Below are positions 1 to 6,554 of a stretch of DNA of 7,904 nt, in pieces. Origin of the DNA: Chloroflexota bacterium (GTDB lineage: Bacteria > Chloroflexota > Dormibacteria > Dormibacterales > Dormibacteraceae). Position numbers and translations under genes: made by a program. The DNA is taken from NCBI GenBank assembly GCA_005880175.1, contig VBJR01000106.1, forward strand, positions 1 through 7,904, given 5' to 3'. A model generated the notes under the pieces. The model was not told the DNA's origin and searched no databases. It worked only from the letters and a program-made list of their open reading frames with translations. Position 1 is the stretch's first letter. Each line of letters opens with the position of its first letter.

Positions 1-3000
1 CGCCGATCCATCTCGTCAGCGCCGATGCGGCGATGCGGCTCGGCGCGCCCGCCGGCGCGGTGAGCGCGAGCGACGTCGTGGCAGCGGGCGGGTCCCTGAG
101 CCTGCACATCCGTCAGGTGCTGCCGGCGTCGGGCGGCAGCGCGGGCGGCTCCGGGGTCGTCTCGTTCGGGACGTACCTGGTCCAGGTCGTGGACGCGAAC
201 GGAAACGTCGCCCCGCACGGGCTGCGCCAGCCGCTCGGGGTGCAGCTCAGCCTCGGCGAGCGCGGCGCCGCGCTCGACGTCCGGCACGCGGTCGCGATCG
301 TGAACGCGCCGCTGCCGCCCTGGGTCAGCCTGGCCCCCGCACCGCAGGCCGCGGCGAGGGCCGGCGGCCGTGCCGCGATCGGCGGCGGAGGTTCGGCGGG
401 CGCGGCCGCCCGCCTCGGACCGATGTCCACACTGCCGGCAACGGTCGACGCCGGAGCCCAGACGCTGTCCGTGTCGGCCGTCGCCCCCAACGGCAGCACC
501 ACGTTCGGGTTCGACACCACGGCCCCGGTGTCGACGTTCGGGTCGCCGAACCTGACCGAGGTCGACCCGAGCGCCGGCTCGCTCACGCTGCAGCAGAAGC
601 TCGACCTCCCGGCCGGCCCCGGCGGTCTGACGCCGCCCCTGGCGCTCGGCTACGACAGCGCCGCGGTGAGCGACCAGCACGACGTGGCCGGGGCGGCGCC
701 CTGGGTGGGCGAGGGCTGGCACCTCACGCTCGGCGCCATCAGCTGGGCCGAGCGGAACATCGACGACGGGTGCTGGAACGCCTGTGAGAGCCCGGCGTGG
801 AACGACACCTGGCAGCTCGTGGACGGTTTCGGCACCCAGGCCGAACTGATCCCGCCGAGCACCGGCGTCAGCACGTACTACGACGACAACAACGTGACCG
901 CGATCACCGCCAGCCCCATCGCGTGGCACACGGCGCCGGAGACCCACGCCCGGGTGGTGTCCTTCACCAGCCCCAACCCGCTGCCCGGGATGGGCACCGC
1001 GCCGCCCTGCTTCCGGGTCTTCCTGCCCAGCGGGATCATGGAGGAGTTCGGGTGCACGCCGGACTCCCTCCAGTTCTATCCCCAGCAGTTCGGGCGCGGT
1101 CCGCTGGACTTCATCGCCAACTGGCTGGTCGACCTGGTCACGGACCCGAGCGGCAACCAGATCCACGTCACGTACCAGACCGACACGCAGTCCTCGATCG
1201 GCCTCGCATATCCGCGAGACGCGGTGATGTCGACGGTCGAGTACGACTCGCCCGGCTGCCACAACGCGCAGGCGGCCTGCACCGGCGCGTCCTGGGCGCC
1301 GCTGATGCGGGTCAGCTTCCAGGCCTCGCACTCGGTGGCACACGTGTCCGGCGCGTCCTGCGCGGCCAACGGCACGTTGCGCTGCGACGACCCGGTCGAC
1401 CTCTCGGCGGGCGGCGGCCTCGGCGCCCCGCTGGTCGAGAGCACGTTCGTCCTCAACGACGCGCTGGTCCAGGTGAGGGGCGCCCCGAGCGCCGGATGGA
1501 ACACGCTGCGCGACTACCGGCTGGCCTACGACCAGGCGGGGCCGGGCACGATCACCGACCCGTTCAGCGGCGTGGCCCAGTCGACGGCGGGCCGGCTGCT
1601 GCTCACCGGCCTGACGCAGATCGGCGCCGACGGCGCCACGGCGCTGCCCGCCCGGTCGTTCGGCTACGCGAAGCAGACCCAGCTGTACGAGGATTCGGTC
1701 TGGGCGCCGGCTCCGGCCAACAACTGCGGCCCCTCGTGGAACAACGGCCAGACCTTCGGCCAGGGCTGCAACCTGTGGAGCCAGAGCTACGAGGGCAACA
1801 GCTACTACCTGAGCGCGGCCGGCAACGGGCTGGGGCTGTCGCAGACGTTCTCCTGGCAGAACGCTCGCAACAACACGGACGGCGTGCCCAGCGGCGCGGA
1901 CCTGCTGAACCCGTTCGTGTGCAACACGATGCAGACCACATCGCCGTGCGACGTCACCGACGACTCGTCCTGGAGCCGGATCGTGCTGACCCAGCGCACC
2001 GACACGCTGCTGCGGGTGAGCCACGCCGGGCCGAGCGGGGCGCAGACCACCACCCCGGTGACCGGCACCACCACGTTCGTCTACCGCATGGCGGCGCTGG
2101 ACTCCTACTGGGGCGACGTCTTCGACTGGGACGTCCTGGACTTCTACAACCTGCGCTTCATGGGCTTCGCCACGGCCACGGTCACGAACCCCGATGGCTC
2201 GACGACCGTCCACCAGTACCCGTCCACGCAGGGGCGCGGCGTGTACAGCGAGACCGACCCGATGGAGGGCACGTTCTGCACGCCGGCGGGCACCTGCGGC
2301 GTGTCGCCGTGGTGGCTGCCCGTGAACGCCGAGCACGGCCGCGAGATCGAGCTCGACCAGTACAACCCCGACGGCTCGCTCCAGCAGGTCACGAAGACCC
2401 GGTACCAGGCTGTCTGCCCACCCTCGGGCGTGACCGGCGACAAGGCCGGCAACCTGGTCAGCGAGCTCGACCCGCTCAACCCCGTCGCGGTCTGCGACGT
2501 CGCGCCCACGCAGGTCGACCGGTACTTCGTGAACGGCGGCAGCCAGAGCACGGCTCCGCACGTGACCACCACGTTCGCCCTCGACTCGTTCGGGCGGTTC
2601 ACCACCGCGACCGAGACGAGCAACGACGGCGGCGCCAGCCCGACGACCATCGTCGGCAAGGCGACCTACGCGACCACGAACACGGTCTCGGCGACCGCGA
2701 CGTCGGCGACCGGCCAGTACCTGGTCGACCTCCCGACGTTCCAGGACCAGGAGGACAGCGCCGGCAACCGGTCCCGCTGCGCCTCCACCGGCTACGACGC
2801 CGCCGGTCGGGTGACGACGTCCACCACCTACACGAGCTGTGGGACGTCGGCGAACGGCTTCACGCCGAGCGGGCCGATCGGCACCTTCCATGCCTATGAC
2901 GCCTCGGGCAACCCGGTCGGCGCGAACGATCCCGACGCGACCGCGGGCAACACCGCCCACCAGGGCTGCACGGTGGGGAGCACCGCGTTCAGCGCCTGCG

Positions 3001-6000
3001 CATCGTACGACGGGACCTTCGACGCCCTGCCGACCGCGACGAGCAACGCGTTGAACCAGCGCTCCACGATCTCCTACCAGTCGCCCGCCGCGGGTACCGC
3101 AACCGGCGGCTTCGGCCTCTGGCCCATCTCGACCACCGACCCCAACGGCCAGGCCACGACCTCAACGTACGACGCGCTGGGCCGGCCGACCGGCGCGACC
3201 CTGCCGGGCGAGGGCGCCGGTCTCACGACCAGCGGCACCGCCTACACCGTTTCGTGCTCGGGCACGGCGGCCCAGTCGCCCTGCCTCGAGGTCGACCACA
3301 CCCAGCGGCTGAACGGCACCACCACGGTCACCTCGCGGAGCTTCTACGACGGGCTCGGCCGGCTGGTCGAGACCCGGTCGCCGGCGCCGGGCGGCCAGGA
3401 CATCGTCCGCTACTCCTTCTACGACCCGTCCGGGCGGCTGGCGTTCCAGAGCGTGCCGTACTTCGTCGCCGCCTACACCGGCGGCCCAGGCGCCGCCGCC
3501 TACTCGATCCCGGACAGCGCGCAGGCCGGCACCACGTCCACGTACGACGGCCTGGGCCGGACGACGAGCACGACCGACGCGCTCTCCCACCGCAGCACGA
3601 CGGCATACTCGATGACCTGCGGCGCGGCCGGCACCGGAGACGCGACCTGCTACCAGCAGGTGCTCGCGGTGGACGCCGGCGGCCACCAGGCCGCCACCCT
3701 CGCGGACGCCCTCGGCCGCGTCGACTACGAGCAGCGCTTCACGGGCGCCAGCCCATCGACGTACGCCGTGTACGCGACCACGAAGTACACCTTCGACGTG
3801 GCCGGCGAGCTGGTCCAGGTCCTGCACCCGGACGGCGTCACGAGGACCACGTCCCAGTACGACATGGCCGGTCGCGAGGTCTCGACGACGGACCCGGACA
3901 CCGGCACCCGGACGTACGCCTACGACCAGGACGGCAACCTGGTGCAGTCGGTGGACGCCAGGGGCGCGGCGGGCACCACGTTCCTCGGCTACGACGGGCT
4001 CGACCGCACGCTGTGGCACAACACCACCAACAGCCCGACCGGCGCGTACTACACGTACGCGTACGACGGCACCGCCGGCGGCAGTCCCGGCATCGGCCGG
4101 CTGACCGGCGAGACGTTCACGAACGGCTCGCTGTCCGGCAGCTACGGCTTCACGTACGACGCGCGCGGCCGCCAGGTCGGCCAGACCATGACGGTCGGCG
4201 CAGCCACGTATCCGGAGACGACCGTCTATGACGACGCCGGCAATGTCCTCGCCGTGACCTATCCGGACGGCGAGACGGTGTCGGTCGCCTACACGAGCCA
4301 GGGCTGGCTGTCGGGCGTCAGCACGCTGGCCGGGACCACCACGACCAGCCTGCTCAGCGGCGCGGCGTACGACGCCCTCGGCGCCATGACCAGCGCCAGC
4401 CTGGGCGGCGGCACCTACACGTTCGCAGCGACGGTCAACGCCCTCGGGCAGGCCACCGACGTGCGCACGAGCGCCACCGACGGCACCAGGCTGTTCGAGC
4501 AGTCGCTGACGTACGACCCGGCCGGCAACGTCGCCACGGCGTCCACGACGCTGCCCGGCGGCACCGACAACCAGGCATTCTGCTACGACGAGCAGAACCG
4601 GCTGACCTGGGCCGGCTCGACCGGCACCCCGCCGTGCAGCGGCGGCGCGATCGCCGCCGGCACGCTGAGCGCCGCCCAGTACGCGCAGAGCTTCACGTAC
4701 GACGTGCTGGGCCGGATGGCGAGCAGTCCGCTCGGCAGCTACACGTACGGCAGCGCGGCCCACGTCCACGCCGCCACCGCGATCGGCGCCGGCTACACGA
4801 GCGGCTACGACGCGGCGGGCAACATGACGTGCCGGGCGCCGAGCGGCGCCACCACGTGCGCCGGCAGCTCGCCCACCGGCGCCCAGCTTGCGTACAACAA
4901 CGAGGGCCAGCTCGTGAGCTGGCAGGGCGGGGGCGCCACCGACCAGTTCCTGTACGACTGCCAGGGCCAGCGTGTCGCACAGCAGGTGACCCGGGGCGGC
5001 GCCACCACCACGACCGTCTACGTGGGCGGCCTGGAGGCGGTGACCACGTCGGGCTCGACCACGACCACGGCGACCTACTACTCCGCCGGCGGCGCCCGCA
5101 TCGCGATGGCCGTGAACGGGGTGTTCAGCTACCTCGCGTCCGATGCGCTGGGAAGCACCAGCGTGGCCCTGAGCGCGGGTGGCGGAGCGACCGCGAGCCA
5201 GCTCTTCGCGCCCTACGGCGGCGTCCGCTACAGCAGCGGCGTGGTGCCGACCGACTACGGGTTCACCGGCCAGCGGGCGGACGCCGCGACCGGGCTGAAC
5301 TTCTACGAGGCCCGGTACTACGACCCGGTGGCCGGCCAGTTCGTGAGCGCCGACTCGGTCACGCCCGGCGGCGGCTACGACCCGTGGGGCCTGTCGCGCT
5401 ACGCGTACACGCGCGGCAACCCGACCTCGCGGACCGACCCCAGCGGGCACGACGACTTCGGCGGGGACTTCGGCGGGGATTTCGGCGGCGGTGACTTCGG
5501 CGCCGGCGCCGGCCCGATCGACACGTTCAGCAACCTCGACTTCGGCGGCGTCGACCTGAGCCAGTTCGGCATCGGCGACCTCAGCGGCAGCGGCGGCAAC
5601 TTCAACATCCTGCCGGGCACCGACACGAGCACGGTCAGCGGCGTGAGCACGGCCGGGATCGACTTCGCCGGGGGCGGCGGTGCGTCCGGCGGCGGCGGTG
5701 CCACCGGCACCTTCAGCACCGACGCCTTCGGCGCCAGCGCGAGCCCGATCGACACGTTCAGCAACCTCGACTTCGGCGGCGCCGACCTCAGCCAGTTCGG
5801 CATCGGGCCGAACGTCGACAACCCTCTCCTGAACAGCTCGTTCCAGGCCGGCCCGACCTTCAACCTCCCCGACGACGCGATCCAGCACAACACCGTCTTC
5901 AGCGAGCTGATGGGCATCGTCGACATGGCGGCGTTCATCGCCCCGCTGGAGGGCCTGGGCCGGGCGGCCATCGCGGGCATCGGCTCGCTGTTCGGCGGCG

Positions 6001-6302
6001 GCGGCGCGGCCGCGACCGCGCCGGCGCTCGACACGGTCATCTTCGGCAGCAATCCGCTGTACACGGAGGTGGCTGACCTGGCCGGGTACCGCGTCCTGTC
6101 GACTCCCAACTGGAGCCTGGCGGTGAACGACGCGTTCACGTCTGCCGCGATCAACGACGTGAAGTCGGGCACGGCGCAGATCGTCTTCTCGAACCCGGCG
6201 TTGGAGGCGCCGGCCGGATCGGTGTTCGAGAGAGAGGTCCAGCAGATCGTGGGCTCCGGGCTCCGCATCAGCCCGGGCGGCCACTTCGTCGTCCAGCCGT
6301 AG
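1..6302 (+). CDS. Giant RHS/YD-repeat protein, 5'-truncated by the window edge
   Basis: This is the C-terminal part of a very large RHS-family protein, probably exported or surface-bound, which by family knowledge folds as a YD-repeat beta-shell around or in front of a variable C-terminal tip. The frame is open from base 3 with no stop before ATG 33. That ATG has no convincing ribosome site and no signal peptide follows it, so the true start is upstream. Counting from Met33: residues 1-105 are beta-rich; about 175-240 form an SpvB/RHS-like entry with DPSAGSLTLQQ and GEGWHLTLG; 240-700 are RHS-type beta strands with motifs such as FLPSG and DPSGNQIHVTY; about 850-1700 are YD repeats; 1700-1806 are the RHS core ending in DPSGH; 1807-1950 are a Gly/Asp/Phe linker; 1955-1990 are an Ala/Gly-rich hydrophobic stretch; 2000-2089 are an unassigned tip. 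The stop is TAG. About 29 cysteines all lie before the core. RHS identity is near certain; the function of the tip is unknown. Confidence 0.95.
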   Translation, partial: PIHLVSADAAMRLGAPAGAVSASDVVAAGGSLSLHIRQVLPASGGSAGGSGVVSFGTYLVQVVDANGNVAPHGLRQPLGVQLSLGERGAALDVRHAVAIVNAPLPPWVSLAPAPQAAARAGGRAAIGGGGSAGAAARLGPMSTLPATVDAGAQTLSVSAVAPNGSTTFGFDTTAPVSTFGSPNLTEVDPSAGSLTLQQKLDLPAGPGGLTPPLALGYDSAAVSDQHDVAGAAPWVGEGWHLTLGAISWAERNIDDGCWNACESPAWNDTWQLVDGFGTQAELIPPSTGVSTYYDDNNVTAITASPIAWHTAPETHARVVSFTSPNPLPGMGTAPPCFRVFLPSGIMEEFGCTPDSLQFYPQQFGRGPLDFIANWLVDLVTDPSGNQIHVTYQTDTQSSIGLAYPRDAVMSTVEYDSPGCHNAQAACTGASWAPLMRVSFQASHSVAHVSGASCAANGTLRCDDPVDLSAGGGLGAPLVESTFVLNDALVQVRGAPSAGWNTLRDYRLAYDQAGPGTITDPFSGVAQSTAGRLLLTGLTQIGADGATALPARSFGYAKQTQLYEDSVWAPAPANNCGPSWNNGQTFGQGCNLWSQSYEGNSYYLSAAGNGLGLSQTFSWQNARNNTDGVPSGADLLNPFVCNTMQTTSPCDVTDDSSWSRIVLTQRTDTLLRVSHAGPSGAQTTTPVTGTTTFVYRMAALDSYWGDVFDWDVLDFYNLRFMGFATATVTNPDGSTTVHQYPSTQGRGVYSETDPMEGTFCTPAGTCGVSPWWLPVNAEHGREIELDQYNPDGSLQQVTKTRYQAVCPPSGVTGDKAGNLVSELDPLNPVAVCDVAPTQVDRYFVNGGSQSTAPHVTTTFALDSFGRFTTATETSNDGGASPTTIVGKATYATTNTVSATATSATGQYLVDLPTFQDQEDSAGNRSRCASTGYDAAGRVTTSTTYTSCGTSANGFTPSGPIGTFHAYDASGNPVGANDPDATAGNTAHQGCTVGSTAFSACASYDGTFDALPTATSNALNQRSTISYQSPAAGTATGGFGLWPISTTDPNGQATTSTYDALGRPTGATLPGEGAGLTTSGTAYTVSCSGTAAQSPCLEVDHTQRLNGTTTVTSRSFYDGLGRLVETRSPAPGGQDIVRYSFYDPSGRLAFQSVPYFVAAYTGGPGAAAYSIPDSAQAGTTSTYDGLGRTTSTTDALSHRSTTAYSMTCGAAGTGDATCYQQVLAVDAGGHQAATLADALGRVDYEQRFTGASPSTYAVYATTKYTFDVAGELVQVLHPDGVTRTTSQYDMAGREVSTTDPDTGTRTYAYDQDGNLVQSVDARGAAGTTFLGYDGLDRTLWHNTTNSPTGAYYTYAYDGTAGGSPGIGRLTGETFTNGSLSGSYGFTYDARGRQVGQTMTVGAATYPETTVYDDAGNVLAVTYPDGETVSVAYTSQGWLSGVSTLAGTTTTSLLSGAAYDALGAMTSASLGGGTYTFAATVNALGQATDVRTSATDGTRLFEQSLTYDPAGNVATASTTLPGGTDNQAFCYDEQNRLTWAGSTGTPPCSGGAIAAGTLSAAQYAQSFTYDVLGRMASSPLGSYTYGSAAHVHAATAIGAGYTSGYDAAGNMTCRAPSGATTCAGSSPTGAQLAYNNEGQLVSWQGGGATDQFLYDCQGQRVAQQVTRGGATTTTVYVGGLEAVTTSGSTTTTATYYSAGGARIAMAVNGVFSYLASDALGSTSVALSAGGGATASQLFAPYGGVRYSSGVVPTDYGFTGQRADAATGLNFYEARYYDPVAGQFVSADSVTPGGGYDPWGLSRYAYTRGNPTSRTDPSGHDDFGGDFGGDFGGGDFGAGAGPIDTFSNLDFGGVDLSQFGIGDLSGSGGNFNILPGTDTSTVSGVSTAGIDFAGGGGASGGGGATGTFSTDAFGASASPIDTFSNLDFGGADLSQFGIGPNVDNPLLNSSFQAGPTFNLPDDAIQHNTVFSELMGIVDMAAFIAPLEGLGRAAIAGIGSLFGGGGAAATAPALDTVIFGSNPLYTEVADLAGYRVLSTPNWSLAVNDAFTSAAINDVKSGTAQIVFSNPALEAPAGSVFEREVQQIVGSGLRISPGGHFVVQP
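33..350 (+). other. N-terminal beta-rich region of the visible RHS protein
   Basis: Residues 1-105 counting from Met33 alternate hydrophobic and polar residues as in beta strands, for example GTYLVQVVDANGNVAP and LGVQLSL, followed by VRHAVAIVN. This looks like the end of an Ig-like or other beta-sandwich domain placed ahead of the RHS entry region, which would fit an extracellular protein. An Ala/Gly-rich spacer follows at about 350-420. No signal peptide, lipobox or membrane segment is visible, so any export signal must lie upstream of the window. The domain family is not recognised. Confidence 0.4.
555..745 (+). other. SpvB/RHS-type entry segment
   Basis: The segment begins with EVDPSAGSLTLQQKLDLP, continues through LTPPLALGYDSAAV and ends with GEGWHLTLGAISW. 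This order (a 'DP..G.L' opening, then 'pP.L.L.Y.S', then 'G.GW.L') is what I know from the start of the beta-propeller or shell region of SpvB/TcaC-like and RHS proteins. The assignment rests on motif memory and not on a profile search. It marks where the RHS shell proper probably begins. Confidence 0.55.
2570..5130 (+). repeat. YD-repeat region of the RHS protein
   Basis: Many copies of the YD/RHS motif (Y-D-x-x-G-x-x, usually followed by about 10-15 residues and the next repeat) are visible: GYDAAGRVTTS, AYDASGNPV, TYDALGRPTGA, FYDGLGRLVET, TYDGLGRTTST, QYDMAGREVST, AYDQDGNLVQS, TYDARGRQVGQ, VYDDAGNVLAV, TYDPAGNVATA, TYDVLGRMASS and YDCQGQRV. At the DNA level several share the pattern GTACGAC-NNN-CTGGGCCGG, for example near 3168, 3543 and 4698, so homologous exchange between repeats is possible. 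In this family the repeats form a spiralling beta-sheet shell. Boundaries are approximate because repeats are irregular and interrupted by Cys-containing loops. Confidence 0.9.
5130..5450 (+). other. RHS repeat-associated core domain
   Basis: Residues about 1700-1806 from Met33 carry the core hallmarks in order: YLASDALGSTSVAL (equivalent to 'H.D.LGS...'), LFAPYGGVRY, YGFTGQRADAATGLNFYEAR, then YYDPVAGQFVSADS, LSRYAYTRGNP and finally TDPSGH at 5433-5450. In the family this core closes the shell and marks the border between the conserved body and the variable C-terminal tip. In enterobacterial Rhs proteins two DPxG motifs about 18 residues apart support self-cleavage. Here the second DPxG is intact, but the position matching the first reads ADSV without the proline, and a DPWG lies only 15 residues before DPSG. 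Whether it cleaves itself is open. Confidence 0.92.
5454..5492 (+). repeat. 12-nt tandem repeat encoding G-D-F-G units
   Basis: Immediately after the RHS core the DNA repeats GACTTCGGCGGG at 5454-5465 and 5466-5477, then a variant GATTTCGGCGGCGGT at 5478-5492, running into a further GACTTCGGC at 5493. It encodes repeated D-F-G-G units. The near-identical codons point to replication slippage. It probably makes a flexible linker to the C-terminal tip. It is not a canonical RTX calcium nonapeptide. Confidence 0.85.
5493..5576 (+). repeat. Linker duplication, copy 1 (84 bp, in frame)
   Basis: This 28-codon stretch (residues 1821-1848 from Met33), containing PIDTFSNLDFGG and LSQFGIG, recurs 231 nt downstream at 5724-5807. 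By hand alignment the copies differ at 7 of 84 bases, and at only 4 of the last 66. Synonymous as well as coding positions agree, which indicates a recent DNA duplication and not slow protein-level constraint alone. The offset of 77 whole codons keeps the reading frame. Confidence 0.92.
5724..5807 (+). repeat. Linker duplication, copy 2 (84 bp, in frame)
   Basis: This is the second copy of the linker unit, residues 1898-1925 from Met33. Differences from copy 1 include a Gly-to-Ser change before PIDTF and a Val-to-Ala change before DLSQF, plus silent changes. The 147-nt spacer between the copies is Gly/Ser/Thr-rich (AGGGGASGGGGATG), so the whole unit behaves like an expandable linker between the RHS core and the tip. 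Confidence 0.92.
5895..6302 (+). other. Variable C-terminal region: hydrophobic stretch plus unassigned ~90-aa tip
   Basis: Residues 1955-1990 from Met33 form an Ala/Gly/Ile-rich hydrophobic segment (MGIVDMAAFIAPLEGLG, then AAIAGIGSLFGGGG), resembling the pre-tip segments often found between an RHS core and its C-terminal payload. Residues 2000-2089 begin DTVIFGSNPLYTEVADLAGY, then RVLSTPNWSLAVNDAF, QIVFSNPALE, VFEREVQQIVGSGLRI and end GGHFVVQP. I see no HNH, ART, deaminase or other toxin catalytic motif. My impression is that some other RHS proteins end in a similar 'PNW..AvNdaf ... vF.rEl..i...G' tail of unknown function, but I cannot verify this. It contains no cysteine. It could be a toxin, a binding module or a degenerate tip. 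Confidence 0.6.
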
Positions 6303-6308
6303 GCGGCC

Positions 6309-6341
6309 GCGGCGGCGAGACAGCGCTGGTCTCGCCGCCGC
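6309..6341 (+). terminator. 13-bp hairpin just after the RHS stop
   Basis: A perfect stem of 13 bp pairs 6309-6321 (GCGGCGGCGAGAC) with 6329-6341 (GTCTCGCCGCCGC), leaving the 7-nt loop AGCGCTG, and begins 7 nt after the stop codon. There is no T-tract after it on either strand; a C-rich run follows on the plus strand. Strong stems without a U-tract are common at gene ends in high-GC bacteria, so a terminator role is likely though not proven, and it could act in both directions between the convergent genes. Confidence 0.65.
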
Positions 6342-6476
6342 CCCCCGCCCATGGCGCGGCGCTTGATGGCCGCGACCAGGGAGCGCTCTCCAGAGCGGCG
6401 GCGTAGATAGCGGCGACCACGTCCCACCGGAGTCGTACGGCCGCCAGGCTACCGCCTCCCTCCGATGCCCGTTCCG

Positions 6477-6517
6477 CCCCCTCACCAGGGGGGTCGGGAT
6501 GAGGGCTTCAGCCCGAC
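6477..6517 (-). terminator. Two adjacent hairpins downstream of the two-component operon
   Basis: On the minus strand, starting 38 nt past the response regulator stop, 6512-6517 can pair with 6493-6498 (GTCGGG/CCCGAC). An alternative inner GGGC/GCCC stem with a 4-nt loop lies at 6503-6514. Directly next to it, 6487-6492 pairs with 6477-6482 (AGGGGG/CCCCCT) around a 4-nt loop. No T-tract follows. The position and stacking suggest a terminator for the kinase-regulator transcript, but stems are only 6 bp and G/C-rich DNA forms such pairs by chance. Confidence 0.4.
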
Positions 6518-6554
6518 TCCTGGCGCCCCGTCAGCGGCCGTCCGCCGAGTGCGC

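Larger units (their letters stand above)
6303..6554. other. Non-coding gap between convergent genes
   Basis: These 252 bases lie between the TAG of the RHS gene and the stop of the response regulator gene, which point at each other. I find no credible gene, RNA gene or promoter in it. It does hold several inverted repeats: 6309-6341, a minor 5-bp stem with 4-nt loop at 6384-6397, and two adjacent hairpins at 6477-6517. These fit transcription termination from both sides. Notably no immunity-type gene follows the RHS gene here. Confidence 0.8.

Noticed and set aside
33..35. ATG 33 as the real start of the RHS protein
   Set aside because: The frame is open upstream to the window edge, there is no ribosome site, and what follows is the middle of a beta-rich domain without a signal peptide.
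797..2899. 700-codon plus-strand frame overlapping the RHS gene
   Set aside because: It is an Arg/Pro/Gly/His-rich shadow in a shifted frame with no recognisable domain.
5454..5510. RTX calcium-binding repeats
   Set aside because: Units are D-F-G-G of four residues, not the nine-residue GGxGxDxUx motif, and no type I secretion signal follows.
5399..6427. Minus-strand frame of 342 codons reaching into the intergenic gap, a possible antisense or immunity gene
   Set aside because: It is Pro/Ala/Lys/Ser-rich and mirrors the repeated linker (a duplicated stretch appears only because the RHS DNA is duplicated). No ribosome site or domain is visible.
3162..6485. Long minus-strand open frame of about 1,107 codons antisense to the RHS gene
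   Set aside because: Its translation is an Arg/Ala/Gly/Val-rich low-complexity string with no domain. Long antisense frames are expected opposite a GC-rich, third-position-biased gene, and the plus strand carries unmistakable YD and RHS-core motifs.
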